The translations under genes and the position numbers were made by a program. This document shows, in pieces, positions 31,255 to 39,952 of a stretch of 64,000 nt of DNA (position 1 is the stretch's first letter; every line of letters starts with the position of its first letter). The notes below the pieces were generated by a model. It was not told where the DNA came from, ran no database searches, and was given only the letters and a program-made list of their open reading frames with translations. The DNA is from Xenorhabdus beddingii. GTDB lineage: Bacteria > Pseudomonadota > Gammaproteobacteria > Enterobacterales > Enterobacteriaceae. The DNA is taken from the NCBI RefSeq assembly GCF_002127545.1, contig NZ_MUBK01000003.1:62001-126000 (forward strand), in the 5' to 3' direction.

Positions 31255-32210
31255 ATTAAATCCTTATTTTTCACGTAAAGGCGCTGTAACCAGCGATCTT
31301 TTCCATCAAATTTGGGTTTAAATAATGAACGTCCATGGAGCATTTTATTATTATCAATAACTAACGCTGACCCAGGTGACAACAAAACTTCAAATGCATA
31401 TTGGTTGCATAGTTGTCTGACCTTTTCAAACAATTCCTTAGATTCTTGCGTACTGCAATGAATTACTCCTAAGTTGAAGTTGAAAGAGTAACTTTTCTTA
31501 CCACTAAAATTTGCAAGTGACCGACGATAATAAACATCATCTCCGTCTGAAAAAGAATAAGGAGCTCGTATAAGATAATTCTTATCTTGAAGTAGACTAA
31601 GTTCCGACTCCGACAAACAGTCTAATACAGATGATACATCCACAAGTGTGGTCGGCACATTTTGCTCATCTCTACTTCTTATAGCTGTCAACAACAGATA
31701 GTCTGGCTTATCAGTATCAAATGCAATTTCGGTATGGAGCTCAAGATCCACCTCCGAGCCTGTACCAGATGCTACAGTCTCATTGCCTTTAATTGGATAC
31801 AAGTCATGAATAAATTGGCCATTATTTTCGGTTTTGTATGCATGAGGACTGCCGAACAAAGAAGAAAGGTATATCAATATTTTTTCTGTAATAAATTTCC
31901 CCACTGGTTTTTCTATCATTTTATCAACAGGAGTTTCAGGTTTGTCAAAATCAACAGGAAAACCTGAAACTAAGGCATAGCCATCATTAGAAACTTTTTT
32001 ACATATATCATCTGATATAGTGTTATGCGGATCGATAATTTCACGAATTTCTTTGCATAGACTTAATATTTCGTGATTCAACCTTAAATCATAGTCTTGA
32101 GATATATTTTCAAAGCGGGTCTGAATTTCAGTTGGGATGATCAAAACATTTTTCACCACATCAACATTTAGATTTATGCTACTACTTTGCATTTCCTCTA
32201 CCCTATTCAT
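31251..32210 (-). CDS. AsnO/VioC-type Fe(II)/2-oxoglutarate amino acid beta-hydroxylase
   Basis: 319 residues of the clavaminate-synthase-like family. The iron triad is HxE type: His159 and Glu161 in LELHTEIAF and distal His292 in NNKMLHGRS. The C-terminal KFDGKDRWLQRLYVKN, with the 2-oxoglutarate-binding Arg, closely follows AsnO (Asn 3-hydroxylase of CDA biosynthesis) and VioC (Arg 3-hydroxylase). Known relatives hydroxylate the beta carbon of free L-amino acids, which fits a partner that makes or activates Asn. It lies between the synthetase-like gene (24-bp gap) and the ligase (4-base overlap). Confidence 0.85.
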   Translation of the reverse strand: MNRVEEMQSSSINLNVDVVKNVLIIPTEIQTRFENISQDYDLRLNHEILSLCKEIREIIDPHNTISDDICKKVSNDGYALVSGFPVDFDKPETPVDKMIEKPVGKFITEKILIYLSSLFGSPHAYKTENNGQFIHDLYPIKGNETVASGTGSEVDLELHTEIAFDTDKPDYLLLTAIRSRDEQNVPTTLVDVSSVLDCLSESELSLLQDKNYLIRAPYSFSDGDDVYYRRSLANFSGKKSYSFNFNLGVIHCSTQESKELFEKVRQLCNQYAFEVLLSPGSALVIDNNKMLHGRSLFKPKFDGKDRWLQRLYVKNKDLI

Positions 32211-32234
32211 ATAGACCTCATAAAAGATAAATTA

Positions 32235-33242
32235 TTAGATAGCTTCTTTTTCCTTAAAAAAATCTTTATTTATATTTCGGTTAGGACCAAGATCATGATA
32301 CTGGACAATATCAAGTATCGAGTCACAACCACTCATATACCGAATAATTCGTTCCAAACCAATTCCAAATCCTGCGGTCTGAATCTGAGATCTATCTTTC
32401 CATTCTGCATACGCAGTACTATATGACTTACCTAGTCTCTTAGATTGCTGAAGAATTTCTTCTGCTGTTTTTGGACGGATACCACCAGTGGTTAATTCCC
32501 CATAACCAAATGGCAACATCAAATCATAAGTATCATAAGAACCTTCATCATTCTGATGATAAATTGAATCGCGTACCCCTTCAGGATAATCATAAATCCA
32601 GAATGGAATATCAAAAAGCTTTGTTAATTTTTCATCTTCTTCCGGTGTAAAGTCTCTTCTCAAATCTGGTGAGTTACCGATAAGGCGATGCCCTTCAGAA
32701 AATGTGATTGTTGGGTAATTCGATTTAGCTAGCGCCCTAATATTACGTAATCCTGTTTCTGATTGCGGTGTTATTTGATCTTCTAAGATTGTTTTAGCGA
32801 GAGATACAAGGATCTTTTCACCCTGCAGAAAAACATCTTCCATGCTACTTGTACGCCATTCAATCTCAAACTGGAAAAAGTTATATAGATGTTTTCCCGA
32901 ACTTTCTTCACCGTCCATGACTAGTCTTAGACATGGCGCAACACAATATACTTTCTCAAGAAACTCAAGCGACATCTGTTTTTCAACGACATGGCTGACC
33001 GGAAGATAATATTTTTCTTTTCCTTTAACCTGTACATTGCCTGACTCATCTGAGATGACTTGGGGGAGATTTTTATCTCCTAAAACGGCAAACGAATGCT
33101 TTGCTCCAGGTTCATAACTAGATGAAATAATAGACGGCAAAATCTCCATAAAATTATTTTCTGCCGCAGCTTTTCGCAACCCATTCAAAACAAGTCCACT
33201 CCAAATATAGGTTTCAAGATAAGACAGTGTAGGCTTAGACAT
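32235..33242 (-). CDS. AsnRS-like class II synthetase core without anticodon domain
   Basis: 335 residues. Only the class IIb catalytic core is present: motif 2 region CLRLVMDGEES to FFQFEIEW (conserved Arg), YGELTTGGIRP, and motif 3 GFGIGLERIIRYMSG (conserved Arg), then HDLGPNRNINKDF. There is no N-terminal OB-fold anticodon-binding domain, so it should not charge tRNA normally. The nearest precedents are archaeal AsnRS-related asparagine synthetase and the EpmA-type paralogues. Likely forms an aspartyl- or other aminoacyl-adenylate for Asn synthesis or direct transfer. The start is MSKPTLSYLE: GGAG sits seven bases before it, while the upstream ATG (adding MEKK) has no ribosome site. First gene of the leftward set. 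Confidence 0.8.
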   Translation of the reverse strand: MSKPTLSYLETYIWSGLVLNGLRKAAAENNFMEILPSIISSSYEPGAKHSFAVLGDKNLPQVISDESGNVQVKGKEKYYLPVSHVVEKQMSLEFLEKVYCVAPCLRLVMDGEESSGKHLYNFFQFEIEWRTSSMEDVFLQGEKILVSLAKTILEDQITPQSETGLRNIRALAKSNYPTITFSEGHRLIGNSPDLRRDFTPEEDEKLTKLFDIPFWIYDYPEGVRDSIYHQNDEGSYDTYDLMLPFGYGELTTGGIRPKTAEEILQQSKRLGKSYSTAYAEWKDRSQIQTAGFGIGLERIIRYMSGCDSILDIVQYHDLGPNRNINKDFFKEKEAI

Positions 33243-34317
33243 TTTTTTCTCCATATAGTATGAAATAAAAAGTCAGAAACATTGTTTCTACTTAACCACA
33301 TAAAAAACTCATGAATTTCACAAGTAATATTTTAATCAAACCCCAAAACAATTACCCCTCTGATATAAATAATCATCATTTTTCCAAGCCTATCCAATAC
33401 ATCATAAATAATCAACATAAAATTAACTTAATTTTATTTTCAATCACAAAAAATAAACACAATAAACTGTTTTAAATAATGTAATTATACTTAGTAAAAA
33501 TGTTTTCATTGAAAAAATCACAATATATTACATGTTAACAGTTTATTAACAACAATGAAAAATAATTATCCTTAAAAAAACACATAAGTAATAAATACTT
33601 TTTCATAATAGTATGATAATTAAATTCCTGAAAATTTACGACTCCAGAGCGAGAGCACACTGTTTTCTTCTTTTCAAAGATTATTTAATCTAAAATCTTT
33701 GATTTCATATAATGAACATCGAACAAAATACAACAAAAAAGAATTATTATTTAGACTGTTATAACAAATCATACAGTCAAAAAATGATATTTACATTACA
33801 AGGCTATATGTTAATTAAAGTATGCTTGCGCCTTGCACCTGACTCCCCACAGTGAGAGTGAATTTTAACAGCATGATAATTTTCTACCATTGCTTTTTCG
33901 AAAAATACCACCAATAAAATCATGCCGATAACAATATTATTACCCCCTCTATAAAATAAGTTAATCAATCGTCCAAAATGGTATGTATGGACACTGACAC
34001 AATTCAAGCTGGTTAATAAAACCCATCTAATTAAGCAGTTGAAAATATATATTACGCAGTAATTAAACACCTATTTAATGTTATGCATTAAACAAATTTT
34101 AGGGTGTTTTAAAAAGTGAAACACTTTTATACCAAACTCTTATAACCTTAAAAAACAATTACAGATATCAAATTTTGACATATTAACAATCATCAATCGT
34201 TAACCACACCAAAAATAAAATATATTTTATTGACTAAAATAGCATAATAATAACTATTTAAAGAGTAGTCGTTTTTCCTATTCACGATAATAAACCAATA
34301 AACATTAAGGAACCATT
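33243..34317. promoter_or_regulatory. AT-rich divergent intergenic region between the two ligase clusters
   Basis: About 1.07 kb without a convincing gene, conspicuously AT-rich with many A and T tracts, and presumably carrying promoters for both the leftward (synthetase-like) and rightward (aminomutase) gene sets. An 88-codon minus-strand frame at 33804-34070 has no ribosome site and an unconvincing composition. kamA has an AAGGAACC ribosome site at the right end. Such regions are typical targets of H-NS silencing. No palindromic operator stood out. Confidence 0.55.
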
Positions 34318-35487
34318 ATGAATAATATCAATGTCGTTTCCCATTCACAGCCATTCCTTTCTGACTTTAATGAGAATTGGACCGATTGGCGCTGGCAGCA
34401 AAAAAACGCATTACGTGATGAGGCATCTTTACGTACTGCCTGTGGCGGATGGAGTGATGAAGTCACTCAACGCATTCAGCAAAACCTACAGGGGCAAAAA
34501 ATGCAAATAACGCCCTACTATCTCAACAGGATCTTATCCACCCGCCAATCTGACGATATCACAACACACCCTCTCTGGCGGCAAGTCGTACCGTTCTGGC
34601 GTGAAGAAAAGCTCAATGGCTACGATGGCGAATCTGAAAACTGGGAGCTTAATGATGAGATGAAAACCCCCATCTGCCAACATAAGTATGACAATCGCGT
34701 TATTTTGCGGATGGTGAATGCCTGTAATTCTTATTGCCAGTTCTGTTTTGAAGCCTTACGAACATTAAAAGTGGATTCAGGTAAATCGAATGCGGGACGC
34801 AGTTCCTTTCAGCAATCCCTTGAATACATCAAAAACACGCCTTCCGTGGAAGAAGTCATTCTGAGCGGCGGCGATCCCTTAATGCTGACAGATAACAAAC
34901 TGGATGAATCGTTAGCCGCCATCCGGGAGATCAGAGAAGACCTGCTGATCCGTGTTCATTCCCGTGCCCTGACGTTCAACCCTTACCGCATTACTGATGC
35001 ACTCATTGAGAGCCTGAAAAAACACCGTGTTAACGCCTTTGGTGTTCATATCTGCCATCCATTTGAGTTAAGCGAAGAGTTTCAAGCGGCGGTTCGTCGT
35101 ATCCAAGGTGTGGTACCGATTGTCTTTTCCAACATGCCTTTCCTGCGCGGAATTAATGACAATGAAGAAACCCTCCATAAACTGTTTATCGACCTGTACC
35201 GCATGGGAGTGAAACCCTACTATCTCTACCATTTCATGCCGTTCTCTCCCGGCTCCTCAGAATACAAAGCCTCGATCAACGATGCCATTGCCATTATGAG
35301 CAAACTCAAACGTCGGGTTTCCAATATCGCTTTACCGGAATATGTCTTGCCACATATGAAAGGCAAATTCACGGTTCCTTTATTGACTAATCCAGAAGAA
35401 ATACCCCATTTTGAAACTATCGATGGCAAACGTTATTACCGTTTTATCAACTGGCGAAACGAGCAGTGTGAATGGTTGGATAACTAA
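34318..35487 (+). CDS. KamA-family radical SAM amino acid 2,3-aminomutase
   Basis: 389 residues. The N-terminus FNENWTDWRWQQKNALRDE is the lysine-2,3-aminomutase lead-in. The radical SAM cluster CNSYCQFC has Cys136, Cys140 and Cys143 (CxxxCxxC); EVILSGGDPLML follows, and a PLP lysine candidate is Lys350 (or Lys348) in HMKGKFTVPL. The family moves the alpha-amino group to the beta carbon. The two Asp residues that bind the lysine side chain in clostridial KamA do not appear at the matching places (YLYHFMPFSPG instead of YLFQCDLSEG), so the substrate may not be lysine. It differs from EpmB. First of three rightward genes. Confidence 0.85.
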   Translation: MNNINVVSHSQPFLSDFNENWTDWRWQQKNALRDEASLRTACGGWSDEVTQRIQQNLQGQKMQITPYYLNRILSTRQSDDITTHPLWRQVVPFWREEKLNGYDGESENWELNDEMKTPICQHKYDNRVILRMVNACNSYCQFCFEALRTLKVDSGKSNAGRSSFQQSLEYIKNTPSVEEVILSGGDPLMLTDNKLDESLAAIREIREDLLIRVHSRALTFNPYRITDALIESLKKHRVNAFGVHICHPFELSEEFQAAVRRIQGVVPIVFSNMPFLRGINDNEETLHKLFIDLYRMGVKPYYLYHFMPFSPGSSEYKASINDAIAIMSKLKRRVSNIALPEYVLPHMKGKFTVPLLTNPEEIPHFETIDGKRYYRFINWRNEQCEWLDN

Positions 35488-35541
35488 GTTAATTGTTATT
35501 TTTCATCTCATTATAAAGCCTATTTATTTCAAGGATGCCAA

Positions 35542-37626
35542 ATGAAACCAAACGCAATTTTGTTTGTTGATATCGATGATGCCAAAGTTCCGCGCTATAG
35601 ATATCGGGAAGCCCATTTCACCGCAGCAAAAAACAGGGGAATGAACTGCCTAACAGCGGCGCTGCAAGGACGCCAGCACACAGAACGTCTTTATGCTGAT
35701 AGCGATGACGTTTTCTATCTGGAATCACTGACACAGGAAGCCTTGCAGGATCTTGTCAGCACCTTGCAGCAAACCTATACCCTGCGAGGTATTTTATGTT
35801 ACGCAGGCCAGGCATCTACCTACGGTCAAGTTGGCTGTATTGTTGCAGAAGTTTGTCACCATATTGGTTTGCCAAATGCGTCAGCTTCCGCAATTGCGGC
35901 CTGCAACAACAAGTTTTTGATGCGTCAGGCTTTGCAAAAACAGGGGGTCAGATCAATACGCCATGCACTGTGCCACACCGAAGAAGAACTCTATTCACAA
36001 GCCAAAATGGTTGGCTATCCCTTAATTGCAAAACCGCCATTTGGAGCGGGTTCAGTCTTTATCAAAAAATGCCGTGACTGGCCTGAACTTCAAGCACACT
36101 ATCACGCATTCACGACTCACTATAAGCACTCGATTTACGTCGATTTTATGGGAAATAACCAGGAATGTGTCACTTCAGAGGAAGGAAAACAGGTCAGCAT
36201 TCCGGGCAAGAGCCTGCTACTGGAAGAATATATTGAAGGTATAGAAGGCTCTGTCGAATGTGTCATTAGTCAGAACCAAATCCATCCGGTATTGATCAAT
36301 GAAAAATTGATCCTGACTGAAAAAGAGAACACCGTACTGGAAAACTTGCTGATTTGCCCGCCAGTATCATTTTCTCCTTCAGAGCAAGAACAAATCAGAG
36401 ACTATGCCGTCACCTGTATAAAAGCCGTTGGCTTAAACTATGCCATTGTCCATCTTGAATTCCGCATGACCCACGATGGCCCTGTCGTTATTGAAATTAA
36501 TCCACGCCTGGGCGGGCTATTTGTAAATTCCTGTTTCCGTGATATCGCCGGATTAGATCCGTACTCACTCTATCTCTCCATTCTCTCACAAGAGCAGGAC
36601 ATTGATACGCGGATAAACCTCGCCCAACAACGCGCTACAACGGCTAAACAGCATTATTCGATGCTGGCCATGTACCCGGAAAAAAGCGGGCATTTTCAAG
36701 GCATTGCAAACATTGAGCACATGAAAAACCATCCGAACGTGATCGAATGCATTCCCCACCCCGCTGACTGCGATATCAATGCAGAAACGGAAGAACATTA
36801 CCTGCTCAGATGTTGGGCAAAAGTAGACGATGCCGCTGATGCCCATGCATTACACCAAGAAATGGTTGAGCATGTTCATCCCATTATCGTCCCCATTCAA
36901 GGTAGCCAAGATAGGCAAATGACAAATATATCGGCACGTTTGATGAATGAACACTATTGTCACATTCCACATTTCAGTGAATTAATTTCCTGTGATCAAG
37001 AAAAAGTAAAAACATTCAAAGAACATTGGAATCAACTGGTTTTAGATCAGAACTTTAAAGATTACACTCATAGAGAAAGGCGTATCCTGCGCTATTATTA
37101 TCATCCTGACACAGAAAACCCACTTCAACTTAATCGAGACACTGAATACCACTCATCCATCACCTATGATATTGAATACAAACAAGGCGCTAATCAACTT
37201 AGCTATGCTAAAGAGGAATTTATCACCCATCCCATCATGCAGGGTATTCTGGCAACCGACATTGCGATTTTAGGCGATCGATTAGCAAAGGAGCATCGCT
37301 ATGCGATCGATATTCACCCATTTCGGGTGAAAGCCCAAGCGGGCAAAGAAAGTCCCACGACGTCCGGAATTCATCAGGATGGCCAGGATTGGATCTTTAT
37401 GCACTTTATCCAAAGCCACAATACTGAACCGGTGACTTCCGAAGTCCACGCAACAGCCCGTGACGCTCCACCTTTATTACATACCGCAATGGAACACTTT
37501 CTTGAAACACTCGCAATAAATGATAAACAACTTTATCATCGAGCAAGTAATGTTCGGCAAATATCGCCTACAAACGCGGCATTTCGGGATCTATTGCTGG
37601 TCACTTTCCGGCAACTTCCTGAATAA
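35542..37626 (+). CDS. ATP-grasp ligase fused to IDO-type 2-oxoglutarate dioxygenase
   Basis: 694 residues, two enzymes in one chain. Residues about 110-345 are ATP-grasp: YPLIAKPPFGAGSVFIKK, LLLEEYIEGIEGSVECVI and the metal site VIEINPRLGG. Residues about 500-694 resemble the 2OG-Fe_Oxy_2 family of free amino acid hydroxylases such as isoleucine dioxygenase IDO: HPFRVKAQAG, His611 and Asp613 in GIHQDGQDWIFMHF, distal His666 in LYHRASNVRQ, and RDLLLVTF at the end. It would ligate one amino acid and hydroxylate a substrate or product. It follows kamA by 54 bp and precedes the exporter by 17 bp. The fusion boundary (about 430-500) is an estimate. Confidence 0.8.
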   Translation: MKPNAILFVDIDDAKVPRYRYREAHFTAAKNRGMNCLTAALQGRQHTERLYADSDDVFYLESLTQEALQDLVSTLQQTYTLRGILCYAGQASTYGQVGCIVAEVCHHIGLPNASASAIAACNNKFLMRQALQKQGVRSIRHALCHTEEELYSQAKMVGYPLIAKPPFGAGSVFIKKCRDWPELQAHYHAFTTHYKHSIYVDFMGNNQECVTSEEGKQVSIPGKSLLLEEYIEGIEGSVECVISQNQIHPVLINEKLILTEKENTVLENLLICPPVSFSPSEQEQIRDYAVTCIKAVGLNYAIVHLEFRMTHDGPVVIEINPRLGGLFVNSCFRDIAGLDPYSLYLSILSQEQDIDTRINLAQQRATTAKQHYSMLAMYPEKSGHFQGIANIEHMKNHPNVIECIPHPADCDINAETEEHYLLRCWAKVDDAADAHALHQEMVEHVHPIIVPIQGSQDRQMTNISARLMNEHYCHIPHFSELISCDQEKVKTFKEHWNQLVLDQNFKDYTHRERRILRYYYHPDTENPLQLNRDTEYHSSITYDIEYKQGANQLSYAKEEFITHPIMQGILATDIAILGDRLAKEHRYAIDIHPFRVKAQAGKESPTTSGIHQDGQDWIFMHFIQSHNTEPVTSEVHATARDAPPLLHTAMEHFLETLAINDKQLYHRASNVRQISPTNAAFRDLLLVTFRQLPE

Positions 37627-37643
37627 CAAGAGAGCTAACAATA

Positions 37644-38870
37644 ATGTCAAGTCAGGAAAATAGTTTGAATTTGCGTGGTTCAAGACTTAATGCCTTACTG
37701 ATCGTCAGTGCCCGGTTCGTCTCCGATTTTGGCGCATTCCTGAATATGGTGGCTTTATCCACCTATGTTTACCTGCTCAGTAACAGCGTCATGCACGTCA
37801 GTATTTTTCTCGCCTGCCGTGTTGCCGGTGGCATCATCGCCAGCCTGATCGGAACACCCTTTTTCAGACGATTTGCGGGAAGATGGCCGCTGGTCTTTTT
37901 TGATCTGGTGCGCGTTATTTTGCTGTCTCTGCTATTGGTGATCCCCGTTTCACAACAATTGCTGATTTTGCCGATGATCGCCTTTGGCATTGGTTTAGGC
38001 AACTCAATGTTTGCTATCGGGCTGAACAGCCAACTGCCTTATTGGGTACATGCCTCCCAACGCATATCAACTAACTCCTGGCTCACCTCCGTGGCTGCCA
38101 CCGGAGCCGTATTTGGCAGTCTGGTATCGGGGCTGCTGGTTGCAAGCAGCGGCTATGAAATGGTATTTGCCGTTAATATCGTCACTTATCTGCTGGCAGC
38201 GTTCCTGATTATACCCCTGCGTTTTCTCTCCTTACCGGAGCAGAAAACATCAAGAGAACTCGGTAATGAATGGCGTGAATTACGTCACGGTTTGCGCGGT
38301 GCCCCCATGCTGGCGGGTATGCTGTTCCTCAGTCTGGCTGACACACTGGGCAGCGCCGCCCATAACGTAGGCTTTCCCATCATTTCAAAATTGCTGACCC
38401 CCGATGATATCAGCACCACAATGGGGTTACTGCTGGCAACATGGGCGATAGGGAAATTCAGTGGCGCGCGATTAGCCAGCTACCTGCTGCGCAGCCGCAA
38501 CCTATTGAAAATGGAGAAACTGTTCTTTATCGGTGTGGCTCTGATGTCGACGGGATTTATCCTCACTTTCCAACAAAGCAGCGTATTCTGGCTATTGCTG
38601 TTCGCGGTCTGGGCAGGAATTGGGGATGGGATCGCAGAAGTCAGCCTGATATCACGGGCACAAGGTGAACCGGAAAGTTTACGCCTGCCGATTTTTAGTT
38701 TGCTGACATTATTGCAAATGACCGGTTTTGGGATAGGTATGCTACTGGTCGCCCCGTTCTATGTCTGGCTGCCCCCTTCTATTGTGATCCTGATATTCCA
38801 CGGCTTACCACTGACGATATTGGTACTGGTTTTGTTGTGGGTACGGCGTATTACGCCCAATAAAGCGTAA
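37644..38870 (+). CDS. MFS exporter of the aminomutase/ligase cluster
   Basis: 408 residues, about 12 membrane helices. It resembles the EntS-like MFS_3 exporters: ALLIVSARFVSDFGAFLNMV at the start, GLGNSMFAIGLNSQLPYWV, and a loop RFAGRWPLVFFDLVRV. The likely task is export of the ligated beta-amino acid product. Base composition is closer to the backbone than that of the leftward set. A strong terminator follows. Confidence 0.82.
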   Translation: MSSQENSLNLRGSRLNALLIVSARFVSDFGAFLNMVALSTYVYLLSNSVMHVSIFLACRVAGGIIASLIGTPFFRRFAGRWPLVFFDLVRVILLSLLLVIPVSQQLLILPMIAFGIGLGNSMFAIGLNSQLPYWVHASQRISTNSWLTSVAATGAVFGSLVSGLLVASSGYEMVFAVNIVTYLLAAFLIIPLRFLSLPEQKTSRELGNEWRELRHGLRGAPMLAGMLFLSLADTLGSAAHNVGFPIISKLLTPDDISTTMGLLLATWAIGKFSGARLASYLLRSRNLLKMEKLFFIGVALMSTGFILTFQQSSVFWLLLFAVWAGIGDGIAEVSLISRAQGEPESLRLPIFSLLTLLQMTGFGIGMLLVAPFYVWLPPSIVILIFHGLPLTILVLVLLWVRRITPNKA

Positions 38871-38886
38871 TTATTGGACATTGAAT

Positions 38887-38928
38887 AATCAGCACCGATA
38901 AGAGGATTGCTCTGCGGTGCTGATTTTT
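38887..38928. terminator. Terminator between the MFS gene and the T6SS immunity gene
   Basis: AATCAGCACCG / CGGTGCTGATT, 11 perfect pairs with TTTTT on the plus strand. It ends the rightward cluster and is also 3' of the convergent immunity gene. Its GCACCG/CGGTGC core recurs behind the other immunity genes. Confidence 0.85.
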
Positions 38929-38953
38929 GATGATAAATATATGCATTGCCGGA

Positions 38954-39952
38954 TTAGCTGCTTTGTTCTGTCTGCGTTTTTGAGTCAAGCATCATACCCG
39001 GTGGCCCCAGTCTATCCAATTCAGCTAAGATTGCTGAAATCTGGGATTCCCAATCTTCAGGTCTTAGATCTTTACGTAACCAAGGTAATATTTCTCGTCT
39101 TTTGAAATCTACAGAACTGACAGATTCTTTTCCTTGTAATAAATATTTAGACATAAACTTCAACATGAAATTATTATATTCTATAGAATTTAACATAGAA
39201 ATACTCGGAACAAAAAAACAAGACATTAACTTATTTTCTTTATTTAAACCATAGACTTCAAACCTAATAATGTTATTTTTATTTATAATACCCAATTCAG
39301 AATAGCGTGATACATAGACTCTGCCTTTTCTCCAAGAGTAAAAAATTTTCTTTTTACGATCAATAATAAAATCAGCAGGTTTTTTATGAAGAAAAACAAA
39401 ATAAAGCAGAATAATATTTATTATTAGCAAAGACAAACCACCGCCAACTTCAAAAATGAAATATCGTCTACTACGCTCTTCACCATAAATACTATCTTTA
39501 GAATAACGAATATAAAAGTATTTAAATAAAGAGATGTCTTTACTATTTGATATTATTTTTAATGATTTTATGTGTTCAGGTGCTTTTGGGTCTAAAAAAA
39601 ATTGAGATCCATAGTTCCTCTTTGTGTTTTCCACATACTCAATGAGAGCATTTTCATTTGCATTCCATTTTTTGACAAAATTATTAATAAAAAAAACAAA
39701 TCCTAATATAAACCCTACCGCTATAGGAAATAGAATCTGTTTCCTCATCCTATTAATATTAGGGCTAAAATGGCACTCTCTACTATTAATTGAATCCAAG
39801 AACCCCACATCTTTAATAGTAGTGCTATCCAGTAAGTTTAATTTTTTTTCCAATAAAGAATAACAGAGCGCAGGTAAACGTTCTACAGGTAAAGAATCAA
39901 CCTCAACAATCCCAAACGTGTTGTTAAACCATTTTTTTATTAATTGCTTCAT
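38954..39952 (-). CDS. Putative T6SS immunity membrane protein, cognate to effector 1
   Basis: 332 residues, two predicted membrane helices (about 72-92, LFPIAVGFILGFVFFINNF; about 165-185, GGGLSLLIINIILLYFVFLH) flanking a roughly 75-residue loop, then a soluble C-terminal half. Its ATG abuts the effector stop codon (TAAATG), the usual arrangement for an immunity gene. By analogy with TsiV2, which protects against VasX, it would sit in the inner membrane and block the pore-forming toxin. It shares the ending AILAELDRLGPP with the three paralogues at 49-52 kb. No named domain recognised. Confidence 0.72.
   Translation of the reverse strand: MKQLIKKWFNNTFGIVEVDSLPVERLPALCYSLLEKKLNLLDSTTIKDVGFLDSINSRECHFSPNINRMRKQILFPIAVGFILGFVFFINNFVKKWNANENALIEYVENTKRNYGSQFFLDPKAPEHIKSLKIISNSKDISLFKYFYIRYSKDSIYGEERSRRYFIFEVGGGLSLLIINIILLYFVFLHKKPADFIIDRKKKIFYSWRKGRVYVSRYSELGIINKNNIIRFEVYGLNKENKLMSCFFVPSISMLNSIEYNNFMLKFMSKYLLQGKESVSSVDFKRREILPWLRKDLRPEDWESQISAILAELDRLGPPGMMLDSKTQTEQSS

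Noticed and set aside
33804-34070. 88-codon minus-strand open frame in the AT-rich region between the ligase clusters
   Set aside because: No ribosome-binding site, composition unlike a real protein, no recognisable domain; open frames of this size occur by chance in such DNA.
34318-35487. EpmB (EF-P lysine 2,3-aminomutase)
   Set aside because: The N-terminal lead-in, the longer length and the clustering with a ligase and exporter fit the KamA group, and no EpmA or EF-P gene is adjacent.
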